Positions 18,829-29,050 are shown, numbered from the stretch's first letter. The stretch is DNA of 64,000 bases from Labilibaculum sp. K2S (GCF_030372765.1 NZ_JAUCMW010000002.1:363864-427863); one strand, 5' to 3'. The notes: a model not told the origin generated them from the sequence alone. Translations and numbers: made by a program.

Positions 18829-19872
18829 ATGCTAACTCTAAAATTATCAATTTTGAAGAAAAATCTCATACATATCATAAAATTTCTAATCTTCTTTTCT
18901 ATTAGTTCTTTCTTATTTTGGTACGTCTATCGAGGTCTAAATACTTCTGAGCTAATTTTCACATTAAAAAATGAAGTCAATTATTACTGGATTCTTCTTT
19001 CTCTGTTTTTTGGTCTGCTAAGTCACATCAGCAGAACAATCCGCTGGAACATGCTCATTGAATCCTTAGGAAAAAAACCCAGAACGATCAATACTTTTCT
19101 TGCAGTTATGGTTGGTTACTTTGCAAATCTTGCACTTCCGAGAATGGGCGAAATTTCAAGATGTGGCTTAATTAGCAAGTATGAGAATATTTCATTTTCC
19201 AAATTAATTGGCACAGTTGTTCTTGAAAGAGTGCTGGATATAATCATGCTGATCATTTTTTTACTAATCGCATTATCAACACAATTTTCGGTTATCTCTC
19301 ATTTCTTCTCAAATAATCCTGAAGTCAGCAACAAGCTCTCGAATGTATTTGCATCTGCAAACACCATATATGTAATCGCTGCAGTATCAATTCTAATCTG
19401 GATTTTAAGAAAAAAATTTAAAAATACAGCCCTTTTTAAGAAGATTGATCAAACTCTTTCAAATTTTATGGCAGGCTTTCGTGCCATTAAGAAACTGGAT
19501 AATAAATGGTCATTTGTCTTTCACACTGTCTTTATTTGGATCATGTATTATTTAATGACGTATATCTGTTTCTTCAGTTTCGGATTTACATCAAATCTTC
19601 CCGCTATTGCCGGACTAACCGTTTTTGTAATGGGAAGCTTTGGAATGGTTGCTCCTGTTCAGGGCGGAATCGGTGCCTGGCATTTTATGGTGATCGGAAC
19701 TCTTCTGGTTTACCTTCCTGAAGTTGCCAACATCGAAACTATGTCGAAAAGCTTTGCTCTTGTAGTTCACGGTGCACAAACAGCTATGATTATCATACTC
19801 GGTTCAGCTTCAGTAATTGCTCTCCCAATAGCAAACCGAAAGCAAGTGAAATTAATAAAGCCTAAAATTTGA
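18829..19872 (+). CDS. Flippase-like integral membrane protein (LPG synthase TM-region family)
   Basis: A 347-residue protein with about eight membrane helices, matching the lysylphosphatidylglycerol synthase transmembrane/UPF0104 family. Conserved pieces are LSHISRTIRWNMLIESLG (about residues 64-81), FFANLALPRMGEISRCGLISKYE-like sequence at about 97-120 and the late motif MGSFGMVAPVQGGIGAWHFMV. There is no soluble aminoacyl-transfer domain, so lipid lysinylation is unlikely; lipid flipping or glycolipid-related roles are proposed for such stand-alone proteins. It ends 1 bp before the GNAT-fold gene and is probably co-transcribed with it. Confidence 0.8.
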   Translation: MLTLKLSILKKNLIHIIKFLIFFSISSFLFWYVYRGLNTSELIFTLKNEVNYYWILLSLFFGLLSHISRTIRWNMLIESLGKKPRTINTFLAVMVGYFANLALPRMGEISRCGLISKYENISFSKLIGTVVLERVLDIIMLIIFLLIALSTQFSVISHFFSNNPEVSNKLSNVFASANTIYVIAAVSILIWILRKKFKNTALFKKIDQTLSNFMAGFRAIKKLDNKWSFVFHTVFIWIMYYLMTYICFFSFGFTSNLPAIAGLTVFVMGSFGMVAPVQGGIGAWHFMVIGTLLVYLPEVANIETMSKSFALVVHGAQTAMIIILGSASVIALPIANRKQVKLIKPKI

Positions 19873-19873
19873 G

Positions 19874-21055
19874 ATGAGAATCGATTTTACCATTATTGAA
19901 GTTAACGATCTTCATTCAGAAAGAGAATTTATTGAACTTCCGGTACGACTTTATCAGAAAATGAAAAACTGGATTCGACCTTTGGATTCTGACATTGAGA
20001 AAGTTTTTGATCCGAAACAAAACAAAATGTTTGCTCATGGGGAGTGTATCCGATGGATTCTTCAAGATCAAAATAAGCAAACCATAGGCAGGGTTGCTGC
20101 ATTTATAGACCACAAAGCAAAAGATTTAAACGAGCAACCAACTGGAGGCCTGGGGTTTTTCGAATGTATTAACAACAAAGAGGCCGCCTTCATTCTATTT
20201 GACACTTGCAAAAATTGGCTGAAAGACAAGCAAATTGAAGCCATGGATGGACCAATTAATTTTGGGGAAAGGCATCAATGGTGGGGACTTCATGTTGACG
20301 GAGATCACAAACCTGTTTATTGTATGCCTTACCATTTTAAATACTATCAGGGTTTTTTCGACTCTTACGGATTCCAAATCTACTTTAAACAATATACTTA
20401 CCGAACGAAGTTTTCGATCGAAAGCTTAAGTGAAATTATAAAGTGGAAAGCGCAAAGGCTTTTAAATAACAGCGAATATAAAGTAATCCATTTGGACAGG
20501 AAAAACTCAGACAAACTGATAAAGGATTTTGTATATGTCTATAATGAAGCCTGGGTGAAAGAAATACCAGGTATCGAAGGCATTTCCGAACAACAAACGC
20601 AAGACCTGTTCGAGACATTAAAACCAATCATGCATGAAAAACTGATGTGGTTTGCCTATCACAATGAAGAACCCATTGGCTTTTTTATAATGGTTCCAGA
20701 CTTAAATGAACTTCTGCAACATATAAATGGTAAAATGAACCTTTATGCAAAGCTTCGTTTTATCTATTACAAGCACCTGCAAAAAAACAAAAATGCACTA
20801 GGTCTAATATTCGGAGTGGTTCCTGAGTTTCAAAAGCGTGGTATTGAAGCCGCAATGATTTATGAATTCTCCAGATCAGGTTTTGATTCAAGCTTTCCAT
20901 TTTTAAATTTGGAAATGAATTGGATCGGTGATTTCAATCCAAGAATGAGTCATTTGATGGAGCACATTGGTGCAAAAATCTACAAAACTCATCATACTTA
21001 CCGAAAATTGTTCGATGAAACAAAAGAATTTAAACGTTCCTTAATTATAAAATAA
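19874..21055 (+). CDS. GNAT-fold acyltransferase-like protein, unknown substrate
   Basis: A 393-residue soluble protein. The C-terminal half (about residues 210-375) resembles the GNAT/peptidoglycan-bridge acyltransferase fold: EPIGFFIMVPDLNELL, then ALGLIFGVVPEFQKRGIEAAMIYEF, which resembles the acetyl-CoA-binding segment (R/Q-x-x-G-x-A). The N-terminal half contains an unusual conserved-looking GPINFGERHQWWGL. Its start lies directly after the stop of the preceding membrane-protein gene, so the two may act together, but no function is assigned. Confidence 0.65.
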   Translation: MRIDFTIIEVNDLHSEREFIELPVRLYQKMKNWIRPLDSDIEKVFDPKQNKMFAHGECIRWILQDQNKQTIGRVAAFIDHKAKDLNEQPTGGLGFFECINNKEAAFILFDTCKNWLKDKQIEAMDGPINFGERHQWWGLHVDGDHKPVYCMPYHFKYYQGFFDSYGFQIYFKQYTYRTKFSIESLSEIIKWKAQRLLNNSEYKVIHLDRKNSDKLIKDFVYVYNEAWVKEIPGIEGISEQQTQDLFETLKPIMHEKLMWFAYHNEEPIGFFIMVPDLNELLQHINGKMNLYAKLRFIYYKHLQKNKNALGLIFGVVPEFQKRGIEAAMIYEFSRSGFDSSFPFLNLEMNWIGDFNPRMSHLMEHIGAKIYKTHHTYRKLFDETKEFKRSLIIK

Positions 21056-21058
21056 AAA

Positions 21059-21080
21059 GGCTGCTCAAATTCGAGCACCC
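21059..21080. terminator. Imperfect hairpin between convergent genes
   Basis: GGCTGCTC pairs imperfectly with GAGCACCC around a 6-nt loop, in the 48-bp gap between the GNAT-like gene (+) and recQ (-). A plausible but weak bidirectional terminator. Confidence 0.45.
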
Positions 21081-21103
21081 TTTGCTGTATTTTTTCTGAT
21101 AAT

Positions 21104-23281
21104 TTACAATCCATTTTCAGAATGATACAATATCCGCATTAAGCGAATATCATCTTCCGAAAAATCTTCTTCTCCTAACTCTTCAAGAGCAGCTTCAATA
21201 CTGTCAGTCTCGGCCTCATCAAAATACTCCAAGATTTCCTCCTGACGATCTTCATCAATCGTCTCATCCACATAATAATTCAGACTCAGTTTCGTTCCTG
21301 AATAAACAATAGCCTCCATCTCTCGAAGCAGATCAGAAAATGCCATTCCCTTGGCTTCTGCAATATCTTCCAAATCCATTTTCCGGTCTACACTCTGAAT
21401 AATATAAACCTTAAATTTAGATTTATCAACTACAGAGCGAACAACCATATCTTGCGGTCTTTCTATATTATTCTCCTCAACATGCTTGCCTATCAAACCG
21501 ACAAACTCCTTTCCAAATCGCTTTGCCTTACCAGCTCCCACCCCTTGTATATGAGACAACTCCTCAATATTTATTGGATAATTAATGGCCATTTCTTCTA
21601 GAGAAGGATCCTGAAAAACCACATATGGAGGCACCTCTTTTTTCTTAGCAACCTGCCTTCTTAAATCTTTCAACATTGATAACAGCTCAGTATCAACAGT
21701 TGCCGTACTGGCCACTTTTGTTGCTTCCAAATCCACACCTTCAAAATCATGATCATCAGTAAGCATAAAAGGCACCGGATTTTTCAAGAATTTACGTCCT
21801 TCGGTTTTAAGTTTAATCACCCCATACTGCTCAATATCCTTTTCAATTAAAGAATGAACCAACGCTCTTCGAAAAACCATGTTCCAAAAATGCTGATCCC
21901 GATCCTTACCGCAACCAAACATCTCCAATTCATCATGCTTATATGATTTAATCGAAGAATTCATTTCACCGGTAAGTATATTAACCAAATGATCGATTTT
22001 AAAACGCTCCTTAACCAGCTTAACCAGTTTCAATGCTTTAATAACAAATTCTTCTCCCTGAAATTCTTTCTTAGGATGCAAACAGTTATCACAACTGCCA
22101 CAATTTGCATCAATATAATTCTCCCCAAAATAATGAAGTAAAATTGTTCGGCGACAAATAGCCGATTCTGCAAACGAAACTGTTTCCAACAAAAGCTGCC
22201 TGCCTATCTCCTGCTCTGCCACAGGCTTTCCCTGCATGAATTTCTCAAGCTTTTGAATATCCTTATAGCTATAAAAAGTCAGGCATCGTCCTTCTCCACC
22301 ATCCCGACCGGCTCTTCCTGTTTCCTGATAATAGCCTTCTAAACTCTTTGGTATATCGTAATGAATTACAAATCGCACGTCCGGCTTGTCAATGCCCATT
22401 CCAAAAGCAATTGTTGCAACCACAACATCCACATCCTCCATTAAAAATTTATCCTGATTTCCGGAACGAGTTGAAGAATCCATTCCTGCATGATAGGGAA
22501 CAGCTTTAATTCCATTAACCAGAAGCGTTTCGGCTAATTCCTCAACCTTCTTTCGACTCAAACAATATATAATTCCTGATTTCCCCGCATTTGCCCGGAT
22601 AAACTTAATGATCTCTTTAGTCGCATTTACCTTTGGAAGAACTTCATAATATAAATTAGGCCGGTTAAACGATGATTTAAAAACCAAAGCATCCAACATC
22701 CCCAAATTCTTTTGAATATCATGCTGCACTTTAGGTGTTGCTGTTGCAGTAAGTGCAATTATCGGAGCTGAACCAATTTCATTAACTATTGAACGAATCT
22801 TCCTGTATTCAGGCCTGAAATCATGCCCCCACTCTGAAATACAATGCGCCTCATCAACAGCGTAAAAAGAAATTTTCACCTGTTTAAGAAACTCAATATT
22901 ACTTTCTTTTGTTAACGATTCCGGCGCTACATATAAAAGCTTAGTTCTGCCTTCCAGAACATCTTCCTTTACTTTTAAGGTGGCTGATTTGGAGAGAGAC
23001 GAATTCAAAAAATGAGCTACGCCATCATCTTCACCAAAATTTCTCATTGCATCAACCTGATTTTTCATCAGAGCGATCAATGGGGATATAACAATTGCTG
23101 TACCCTCCAACATTAGTGAGGGCAATTGATAACACAATGACTTTCCCCCACCTGTGGGCATCAACACAAATGTGTCGTTACCACTTAAGATATTTTGAAT
23201 TACCGGTTCTTGATTTCCCTTAAAATTCTCGAATCCAAAATACTTCTTTAAATTAGTTGATAATTCAAAGTTCTTTCCCAT
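21104..23281 (-). CDS. recQ: ATP-dependent DNA helicase RecQ
   Basis: A 725-residue superfamily 2 helicase for recombination and repair. Walker A is MPTGGGKSLCYQ (near residue 40), the DEAH box is YAVDEAHCISEWGHDFRPEY (near 140), and motif VI is QETGRAGRDGGEGRCL (near 320). The RecQ zinc-binding domain cysteines lie in CRRTILLHYFGENYIDANCGSCDNC (about residues 375-400). A winged-helix region and an HRDC-like C-terminal region (about 510-640, LEEMAINYPINIEELSHIQGVGAGKAKRFG) follow, then an acidic tail. Monocistronic. Confidence 0.94.
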   Translation of the reverse strand: MGKNFELSTNLKKYFGFENFKGNQEPVIQNILSGNDTFVLMPTGGGKSLCYQLPSLMLEGTAIVISPLIALMKNQVDAMRNFGEDDGVAHFLNSSLSKSATLKVKEDVLEGRTKLLYVAPESLTKESNIEFLKQVKISFYAVDEAHCISEWGHDFRPEYRKIRSIVNEIGSAPIIALTATATPKVQHDIQKNLGMLDALVFKSSFNRPNLYYEVLPKVNATKEIIKFIRANAGKSGIIYCLSRKKVEELAETLLVNGIKAVPYHAGMDSSTRSGNQDKFLMEDVDVVVATIAFGMGIDKPDVRFVIHYDIPKSLEGYYQETGRAGRDGGEGRCLTFYSYKDIQKLEKFMQGKPVAEQEIGRQLLLETVSFAESAICRRTILLHYFGENYIDANCGSCDNCLHPKKEFQGEEFVIKALKLVKLVKERFKIDHLVNILTGEMNSSIKSYKHDELEMFGCGKDRDQHFWNMVFRRALVHSLIEKDIEQYGVIKLKTEGRKFLKNPVPFMLTDDHDFEGVDLEATKVASTATVDTELLSMLKDLRRQVAKKKEVPPYVVFQDPSLEEMAINYPINIEELSHIQGVGAGKAKRFGKEFVGLIGKHVEENNIERPQDMVVRSVVDKSKFKVYIIQSVDRKMDLEDIAEAKGMAFSDLLREMEAIVYSGTKLSLNYYVDETIDEDRQEEILEYFDEAETDSIEAALEELGEEDFSEDDIRLMRILYHSENGL

Positions 23282-23306
23282 GTTTCCTATTGATATGCTT
23301 TTTTCC

Positions 23307-23314
23307 CAAAAATA
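23307..23314 (-). promoter_or_regulatory. Candidate -7 element for recQ
   Basis: On the minus strand this reads TATTTTTG, matching TAnnTTTG, about 26 bp before the recQ ATG. The -33 partner is not convincing. Confidence 0.4.
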
Positions 23315-23515
23315 TATGCGGTCGGCTAAATTAACATTTTACTTAGCAACCTAAAATTTTTAAATGGTAATTTTTTACATCACCATTCATTCCCGTATTA
23401 CAAATTTCGATACTTTTGTATTTTAAATTTAGATAAACACTTGTACAATTCAAAACAAAAACTGCAATTAACAGATTTTAACTGATTCTTAAAGTTTCAT
23501 TTATCTGAGTTTAAT

Positions 23516-23523
23516 TAGCTTTG
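23516..23523 (+). promoter_or_regulatory. Candidate -7 element for kdsD
   Basis: TAGCTTTG matches TAnnTTTG and lies 25 bp before the TTG start of kdsD; a TTTC about 18 bp upstream is a near -33 match. A second match, TACTTTTG at 23411-23418, lies further upstream. Either or both could serve kdsD-tatC. Confidence 0.4.
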
Positions 23524-23547
23524 TACACAAAATAAAAACAAGAAGAT

Positions 23548-24516
23548 TTGAAGCCTACATACGATATTAAGCAAATTGCAATAAAAACAATTGCAGAAGA
23601 AGAAAAAACCATTGGTCAGCTAAAAGAGTACATTGATGGAGATTTTGTTAATACTGTTGAATTGATTTTAAAAAGTAAAGGCCGGGTTGTAATTACTGGA
23701 ATTGGCAAAAGTGCCAACATTGCCAACAAAATTGTGGCAACCCTTAATTCAACAGGTACCCCAGCTTTATTTATGCATGCAGCCGACGCTATTCATGGGG
23801 ATCTGGGAATGATCCTTCCTGATGACATTATTATTTGCATTTCGAAAAGTGGGAGCACACCCGAAATCAAAGTTTTAGTGCCACTCATCAAAAACATGGG
23901 AAATGCATTAATTGGAATGGTTTCCGGACTGGATTCTTTTCTTGCAAAAGAATCGGACTATGTTCTAAAAGCCGTTGTCGAAAAAGAAGCCGATCCAAAC
24001 AATTTAGCCCCAACAAATTCGACTACCGCCCAACTTGTAATTGGAGATGCTTTAGCAGTTTCCTTATTGGAATGCAGACAATTCACCAGTCAGGATTTTG
24101 CCAAATATCACCCGGGAGGAGCTCTGGGGAAAAAATTATATTTGCGGGTTAGTGATCTTTACAAAAACGATCTTGCCCCAAAAGTATCAGAAGAAGAAAG
24201 CATTCGTCCTATTATCCTTGAAATTTCTTCAAAAAGAATGGGGGCTACTGCCGTTGTTGATAAAGACGATAAACTAATTGGAATAATCACTGATGGTGAC
24301 CTTCGTAGAATGCTTGAACAAAACGAAGATGTAAGCAAATTAACTGCTCGTGATATCATGTCTGCAAAACCTAAGGCGATCGATCCCGATTCACTTGCCA
24401 TTAATGCTTTTCAATTAATGGAAGACAACAACATTACTCAGCTGGCAGTTGTTGAAAATGAAAAATATGTAGGAATGGTTCATCTGCATGATATCTTAAA
24501 AGAAGGAATTGTATAA
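23548..24516 (+). CDS. kdsD: Arabinose-5-phosphate isomerase (KdsD/KpsF family)
   Basis: A 322-residue SIS-CBS-CBS protein that converts ribulose 5-phosphate to arabinose 5-phosphate, the first step towards Kdo for lipopolysaccharide. The SIS domain covers about residues 35-175 (VVITGIGKSANIANKIVATL; CISKSGSTPEIK; HPGGALGKKL). The CBS pair follows (about 205-322, DKLIGIITDGDLRRML; YVGMVHLHDILKEG). The start is TTG: no in-frame ATG occurs until deep inside the SIS domain, and the TTG gives the expected N-terminus MKPTYDIKQIA. It lies 27 bp before tatC. Confidence 0.9.
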   Translation: MKPTYDIKQIAIKTIAEEEKTIGQLKEYIDGDFVNTVELILKSKGRVVITGIGKSANIANKIVATLNSTGTPALFMHAADAIHGDLGMILPDDIIICISKSGSTPEIKVLVPLIKNMGNALIGMVSGLDSFLAKESDYVLKAVVEKEADPNNLAPTNSTTAQLVIGDALAVSLLECRQFTSQDFAKYHPGGALGKKLYLRVSDLYKNDLAPKVSEEESIRPIILEISSKRMGATAVVDKDDKLIGIITDGDLRRMLEQNEDVSKLTARDIMSAKPKAIDPDSLAINAFQLMEDNNITQLAVVENEKYVGMVHLHDILKEGIV

Positions 24517-24543
24517 CTTGGCGCAATTAGTAAATCAATACAA

Positions 24544-25368
24544 ATGTCGGATAAAGAAGCAACAAAAGAAGAAAACCAAATGAGTTTTCTTGAACATCTC
24601 GAAGAACTAAGATGGCACTTAATGAGATCAGTTATTGCCGTTATGGTTTTTGCAATAGTTGCTTTTATCTTTTATGATTTCGTATTTAATGTTTTGATTC
24701 TTGCACCTAAAAATCCGGAATTCTTTACAAACAGAATGTTTTTCAAACTATCTGAATATACAGGAGTTGCTTCTCTGAAAATTAACATTCATCCATTTCA
24801 GGTTATAAATATTAACATGGCCGGACAATTTGCAACACATATAAGTGTTTCCTTAGTGATCGGAATAATTGCCAGTTTCCCATATATATTTTACGAATTC
24901 TGGAGCTTTTTAAAACCAGCTTTGTACGATAATGAGAAGAAACATGCGAGAGGATCTATTTTTTACACCTCATTTTTATTTGCACTTGGAGTTCTTTTCG
25001 GCTACTATCTTATAACCCCACTATCAGTTCATTTTCTTGGATCTTACAGTGTAAGTGATCAGGTTCTGAATCAAATAAACCTAACATCCTACATCTCATC
25101 TATTACTTCAATTGTTTTGGCAAGTGGAGTCATATTTGAACTGCCTGTTCTTATTTTCTTTTTAAGCAAAATAGGTTTGGTATCCCCGGAATTTTTGAAA
25201 AAATACAGAAAACACTCCGTGGTTTTAATTTTAATTCTTTCTGCAATCATCACTCCTCCGGATATCTTTAGTCAGATACTGGTTTGTTTACCACTGATGT
25301 TGCTTTACGAAATTGGTATTAAAATATCGAAGCGGGTTCAAAAAAACCAACAAGCTAATTTGGGTTAA
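24544..25368 (+). CDS. tatC: Twin-arginine translocase subunit TatC
   Basis: A 274-residue six-helix inner-membrane protein that recognises twin-arginine signal peptides and exports folded proteins. The N-terminal MSFLEHLEELRWHLMRSVI and the conserved FYEFWSFLKPALYDNEKK and ALGVLFGYYLITP segments are typical. No tatA/B gene is adjacent, so the partner must lie elsewhere. It follows kdsD closely and is probably co-transcribed with it. Confidence 0.94.
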   Translation: MSDKEATKEENQMSFLEHLEELRWHLMRSVIAVMVFAIVAFIFYDFVFNVLILAPKNPEFFTNRMFFKLSEYTGVASLKINIHPFQVININMAGQFATHISVSLVIGIIASFPYIFYEFWSFLKPALYDNEKKHARGSIFYTSFLFALGVLFGYYLITPLSVHFLGSYSVSDQVLNQINLTSYISSITSIVLASGVIFELPVLIFFLSKIGLVSPEFLKKYRKHSVVLILILSAIITPPDIFSQILVCLPLMLLYEIGIKISKRVQKNQQANLG

Positions 25369-25449
25369 ACAATTACACAGTTTATTTGTATTTTCACGTA
25401 ACCAAAGTCTGGATTACTATTTAATCCGGGCTCTCACTATTGTATCTTT

Positions 25450-27966
25450 ATGAATCAGATTATAAAAAAAGGATTTTCACTCCTAACTATTCTTGTTTTT
25501 TCAAGCTTAACTTACACCTGTTTTGCTCAAGCCACCAAAATAAGAGGTCGAATAATTGATTCGGAAACGAAAGAACCTCTTCCCTTTGTAAATATTGCTT
25601 ACAAAGGAACCACCATTGGTACTACTTCAGATTTCGATGGACAGTATTTTCTGGAGACCAGAACACCATCAGACTCTCTACAGGTCTCATTCATAGGATA
25701 TAAGGAAAAATCATTTTTAATTCAAAAAGCCAGTTTCCAAACCCTTAACATCGAATTAGAATCTGAAACTTTTGATTTAGATGAAATTGTTGTTACTCCC
25801 GGAGAGAATCCCGCACATGTCCTTCTTCGTAAAATTATCGCAAAAAAAGAGGCCAATAATCCTTCCCGGTTTGATTCGTATCAATACGAATCATACACAA
25901 AAATGGAAATGGATTTGAACAACATCAAAGATAGTTTTAAGAATAAAAAAATCATGCGTCAATTCCAGTTTGTCTTTGATTACATCGACACCTCTGTAAT
26001 AACAGGAAAGCCATATCTACCGGTTTTCATTACCGAATCTCTTTCGGATTATCATTATCAGAAAAAACCGAAAGTAGAAAGGGAAATCATAAAAGCCTCT
26101 CAGATGTCTGGTATAAATGACAATGCCAGCCTGGCGCAATTCACAGGGCAGCTTCATCAAAATGTGAATATTTACGACAACTTTATTGATCTTTTCAATA
26201 TGGGTTTCGTAAGTCCTATTGCAGATGGCGGACTTCGTTACTACAAGTATTACCTAACCGATAGTGCATACAGAGATGGCAACTGGTGCTATCACATGTC
26301 GTTTAAGCCAAAAAGAAAACAGGAACCAACTTTTGTCGGCGACTTTTGGGTAGCCGACACTACATTTGCCATACAAAACATGCAAATGCGTATTGCAAAA
26401 GACGTAAACCTAAACTGGGTTAAAGATTTGGTTAGCAACAATGAATTTCAGAAGCTAAACGACAGCACCTGGTTTTTAAAAAAGCAAAATCTTTTTGTTG
26501 ATTTCATGATAACAGACAAAGATTCGACCAAACAAATGGGCTTTTTTGGAAGAAAATCAATTTCCTACAAAAACGTTAAAATAAACGAACCTATAAAAGA
26601 CGAAATTATTAAGCTGGACAATAATGTTATCGTTGAAGAAACAGCCTTAAAACAACCTAAAGAGTATTGGGACAATGCCCGGCCGTATCAATTATCGAAA
26701 AGAGAATCAGGCATTTACGCCATGGTTGATTCAATTCAAAATGTTCCCTTGTACAGAAATATAATTGATGTAATCCAAACATTTGTTACAGGATATTATG
26801 TGAAAGGAAAATTTGAATACGGCCCATATTACAAACTTTACAGCTTTAACGAAATTGAGGGCAACAGATTTATGTTTGGAGGCAGGACTTCGAACGAATT
26901 CAGCACCAAGATAATGTTTAACGGTCATTTGGCTTACGGTGATAAGGACAATAAATTAAAATATGGATTGGGATTTCTTTACATGATTAACAAACTTCCA
27001 AGAGAAACTTTCGGAGTACAATACAAACATGACATTCAGCAATTAGGAAAAAGTCCAAATGCATTTACCGAAGGGAATATTCTATCCTCTCTTTTGAAAC
27101 GAAACCCAAACAATAAACTTACAATGGTAAATCAACTGGAAACTCATTACGAGAAAGAATGGTTTCAGGGATTTTCGAACACTCTAAAATTTCGTTATCG
27201 TGACATTACTCCAACCCAATATGTTCCATTTAATGCTCCTGATGTAAGCGGAGGAATACCTGTTGCAGGAATAACATCTTCGGAAATTGAGCTAAAAACA
27301 AGGTTTACCAGAAATGAGAGAGTAATAATGGGTGAATTCGAAAGAGTTCATCTGGGTGGACCATTCCCTATATTCAATCTTTATTTTACGATGGGTATGA
27401 AAGATGTTTTGGGTGCCGATTACAATTATCAAAAAATTGACTTAAGCATTGAACACACCATAGAATTACCTCCCTTAGGAAATCTATACTATTTAGTTAC
27501 TGCAGGGAAACTATTCGGAAAAGTTCCGTACCCCCTCCTTCATCTGCATGAAGGAAACGAGACTTACGCTTTTGATCCGTATGCATTTAACATGATGAAC
27601 TATTACGAATTCACAAGTGATCAATACATTAGTCTATTTGTTGAACATCACTTTAACGGACTCATTTTGAACAGAATCCCATTATTCAGAAAATTAAAAT
27701 GGAGAACTGTGGTATCGGGCAAAGGACTAATTGGCAGTTTAAGCGACAAGAACAATGGTTCATTAACCAATACTGAAGCTGAAATGATTTTCCCTAATGG
27801 TCTTTCGGATGTAAGCAAACCTTACTTTGAAGCAAGTGTGGGAATTGAAAACATATTTAAATTCATCCGGATTGATGCTATGTGGCGGTTAAATCATTTG
27901 GAAGACAATCCATATCAGGATTTTGAAAATTTTGGTATCCGGGCGATGTTCCAGTTTACTTTTTAA
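25450..27966 (+). CDS. DUF5686 family outer-membrane protein with carboxypeptidase-like regulatory domain
   Basis: An 838-residue exported protein. A signal peptide (about residues 1-27, ending TYTCFAQA) precedes a CarboxypepD_reg-like beta-sandwich (about 28-115, IRGRIIDSETKEPLPFVNIAYKGTTIGTTSDFDGQY), as in TonB-dependent receptors. The DUF5686 region follows and ends in a probable beta-barrel whose last residues are aromatic (FGIRAMFQFTF). No plug domain is seen, so it is not a classical SusC receptor. Function is unknown; the family is abundant in Bacteroidota outer membranes. It starts 81 bp after tatC. Confidence 0.85.
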   Translation: MNQIIKKGFSLLTILVFSSLTYTCFAQATKIRGRIIDSETKEPLPFVNIAYKGTTIGTTSDFDGQYFLETRTPSDSLQVSFIGYKEKSFLIQKASFQTLNIELESETFDLDEIVVTPGENPAHVLLRKIIAKKEANNPSRFDSYQYESYTKMEMDLNNIKDSFKNKKIMRQFQFVFDYIDTSVITGKPYLPVFITESLSDYHYQKKPKVEREIIKASQMSGINDNASLAQFTGQLHQNVNIYDNFIDLFNMGFVSPIADGGLRYYKYYLTDSAYRDGNWCYHMSFKPKRKQEPTFVGDFWVADTTFAIQNMQMRIAKDVNLNWVKDLVSNNEFQKLNDSTWFLKKQNLFVDFMITDKDSTKQMGFFGRKSISYKNVKINEPIKDEIIKLDNNVIVEETALKQPKEYWDNARPYQLSKRESGIYAMVDSIQNVPLYRNIIDVIQTFVTGYYVKGKFEYGPYYKLYSFNEIEGNRFMFGGRTSNEFSTKIMFNGHLAYGDKDNKLKYGLGFLYMINKLPRETFGVQYKHDIQQLGKSPNAFTEGNILSSLLKRNPNNKLTMVNQLETHYEKEWFQGFSNTLKFRYRDITPTQYVPFNAPDVSGGIPVAGITSSEIELKTRFTRNERVIMGEFERVHLGGPFPIFNLYFTMGMKDVLGADYNYQKIDLSIEHTIELPPLGNLYYLVTAGKLFGKVPYPLLHLHEGNETYAFDPYAFNMMNYYEFTSDQYISLFVEHHFNGLILNRIPLFRKLKWRTVVSGKGLIGSLSDKNNGSLTNTEAEMIFPNGLSDVSKPYFEASVGIENIFKFIRIDAMWRLNHLEDNPYQDFENFGIRAMFQFTF

Positions 27967-28032
27967 TAATCAGAAGAAATTACTGACTGGTTTTGAACTT
28001 ACATACAAAGTTTAATTCTCACAGATCTTTTC

Positions 28033-28040
28033 TATATTTG
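28033..28040 (+). promoter_or_regulatory. Candidate -7 element for lptB
   Basis: TATATTTG matches TAnnTTTG and is embedded in CTATATTTGCACC, a 13-nt string that recurs exactly in the tRNA-Leu promoter at 28926-28938. A TTTA 18 bp upstream may act as -33. Confidence 0.55.
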
Positions 28041-28073
28041 CACCATTCCGATCCTTAAATATATTGAACAACG

Positions 28074-28808
28074 ATGATTTTAAGAGCTGAAAATTTAATA
28101 AAAAGATACAAAACCAGAACTGTTGTTAAAGGTGTTTCTGTTGAAGTTAAACAAGGTGAAATTGTTGGCTTACTTGGACCTAATGGTGCTGGAAAAACCA
28201 CTTCATTTTACATGATTGTTGGGTTGATTCAGCCAAACGGAGGAAGAATCTTTTTAGACGACCGAGAAATTACAAATGAGCCTGTTTATAAAAGAGCGCA
28301 ATTAGGTGTTGGATACCTTGCTCAGGAAGCCTCCGTGTTTCGAAAGCTAAGTGTGGAAGACAACATCAGAGCTGTGCTTGAAATGTCTGATTTCTCAAAA
28401 GAATACCAGAAAGAACGATTGGAAGAGATGCTGAACGAGTTTAGCTTGCAGAAAATCAGAAAAAGTCTTGGTATTCAACTATCGGGTGGCGAAAGAAGAA
28501 GAACCGAAATTGCAAGAGCTCTGTCAATCAAACCAAAATTTATCCTTTTAGATGAACCCTTTGCAGGTGTCGACCCAATCGCTGTTGAAGATATCCAAGA
28601 CATTGTTCGCCATTTAAAAGATAAAAACATCGGAATTCTAATTACCGATCACAACGTACAGGAAACTCTTTCCATTACTGAAAGAGCCTATCTTTTATTC
28701 GAAGGTAATATCCTTAAATCGGGAACTGCAGAAGAACTTGCAGCAGATGAAGATGTAAGGAGAGTTTATTTAGGGAAGAATTTTGAGCTTCGAAGGCCTT
28801 CAAAATAG
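28074..28808 (+). CDS. lptB: LPS export ABC transporter ATP-binding protein LptB
   Basis: A 244-residue cytoplasmic ATPase that powers LptFG to extract lipopolysaccharide from the inner membrane. Walker A is [16 protein letters not shown] (about residues 31-46), the signature is [16 protein letters not shown] (about 137-152), and Walker B is [13 protein letters not shown] (about 156-168). The ERRRxEIARAL variant and C-terminal YLGKNFEL are characteristic of LptB. Together with kdsD and lpxH elsewhere in the window it implies an LPS-type outer membrane. Confidence 0.93.
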   Translation: MILRAENLIKRYKTRTVVKGVSVEVKQGEIVGLLGPNGAGKTTSFYMIVGLIQPNGGRIFLDDREITNEPVYKRAQLGVGYLAQEASVFRKLSVEDNIRAVLEMSDFSKEYQKERLEEMLNEFSLQKIRKSLGIQLSGGERRRTEIARALSIKPKFILLDEPFAGVDPIAVEDIQDIVRHLKDKNIGILITDHNVQETLSITERAYLLFEGNILKSGTAEELAADEDVRRVYLGKNFELRRPSK

Positions 28809-28902
28809 CTCATTTTCAGGAGGATTGAATTGATTTAGTATCCGAACAAAATTCAGCCTTATTATATTACTCAAAAAAACTTCATTTTTTTTTCGAACAG
28901 GT

Positions 28903-28934
28903 ATTGCAAATTATAAAAAACAGCTCTATATTTG
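28903..28934 (+). promoter_or_regulatory. Promoter of tRNA-Leu
   Basis: The -7 element TATATTTG (28927-28934) exactly fits TAnnTTTG. ATTG (28903-28906) lies 20 bp upstream at the -33 position, one base from TTTG. Transcription would start about 10 nt before the tRNA. Confidence 0.65.
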
Positions 28935-28949
28935 CACCGCAATTAACCC

Positions 28950-29031
28950 GCGGATGTGGCGTAATTGGTAGCCGCGCTAGACTTAGGATCTAGTGCCGAG
29001 AGGCGTGGGGGTTCGAGTCCCTTCATCCGCA
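28950..29031 (+). tRNA. tRNA-Leu (anticodon UAG)
   Basis: An 82-nt tRNA including the discriminator A73. The acceptor stem pairs GCGGATG (28950-28956) with CATCCGC (29024-29030). The anticodon stem CTAGA/TCTAG encloses the loop CTTAGGA with anticodon TAG, reading CUA-type leucine codons. The long variable arm TGCCGAGAGGCGTG marks a class II tRNA. The T stem is GGGGG/CCCTT with two G-U pairs around TTCGAGT. CCA is not encoded. Confidence 0.93.
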
Positions 29032-29050
29032 CAATAAAAAGAATAACCTT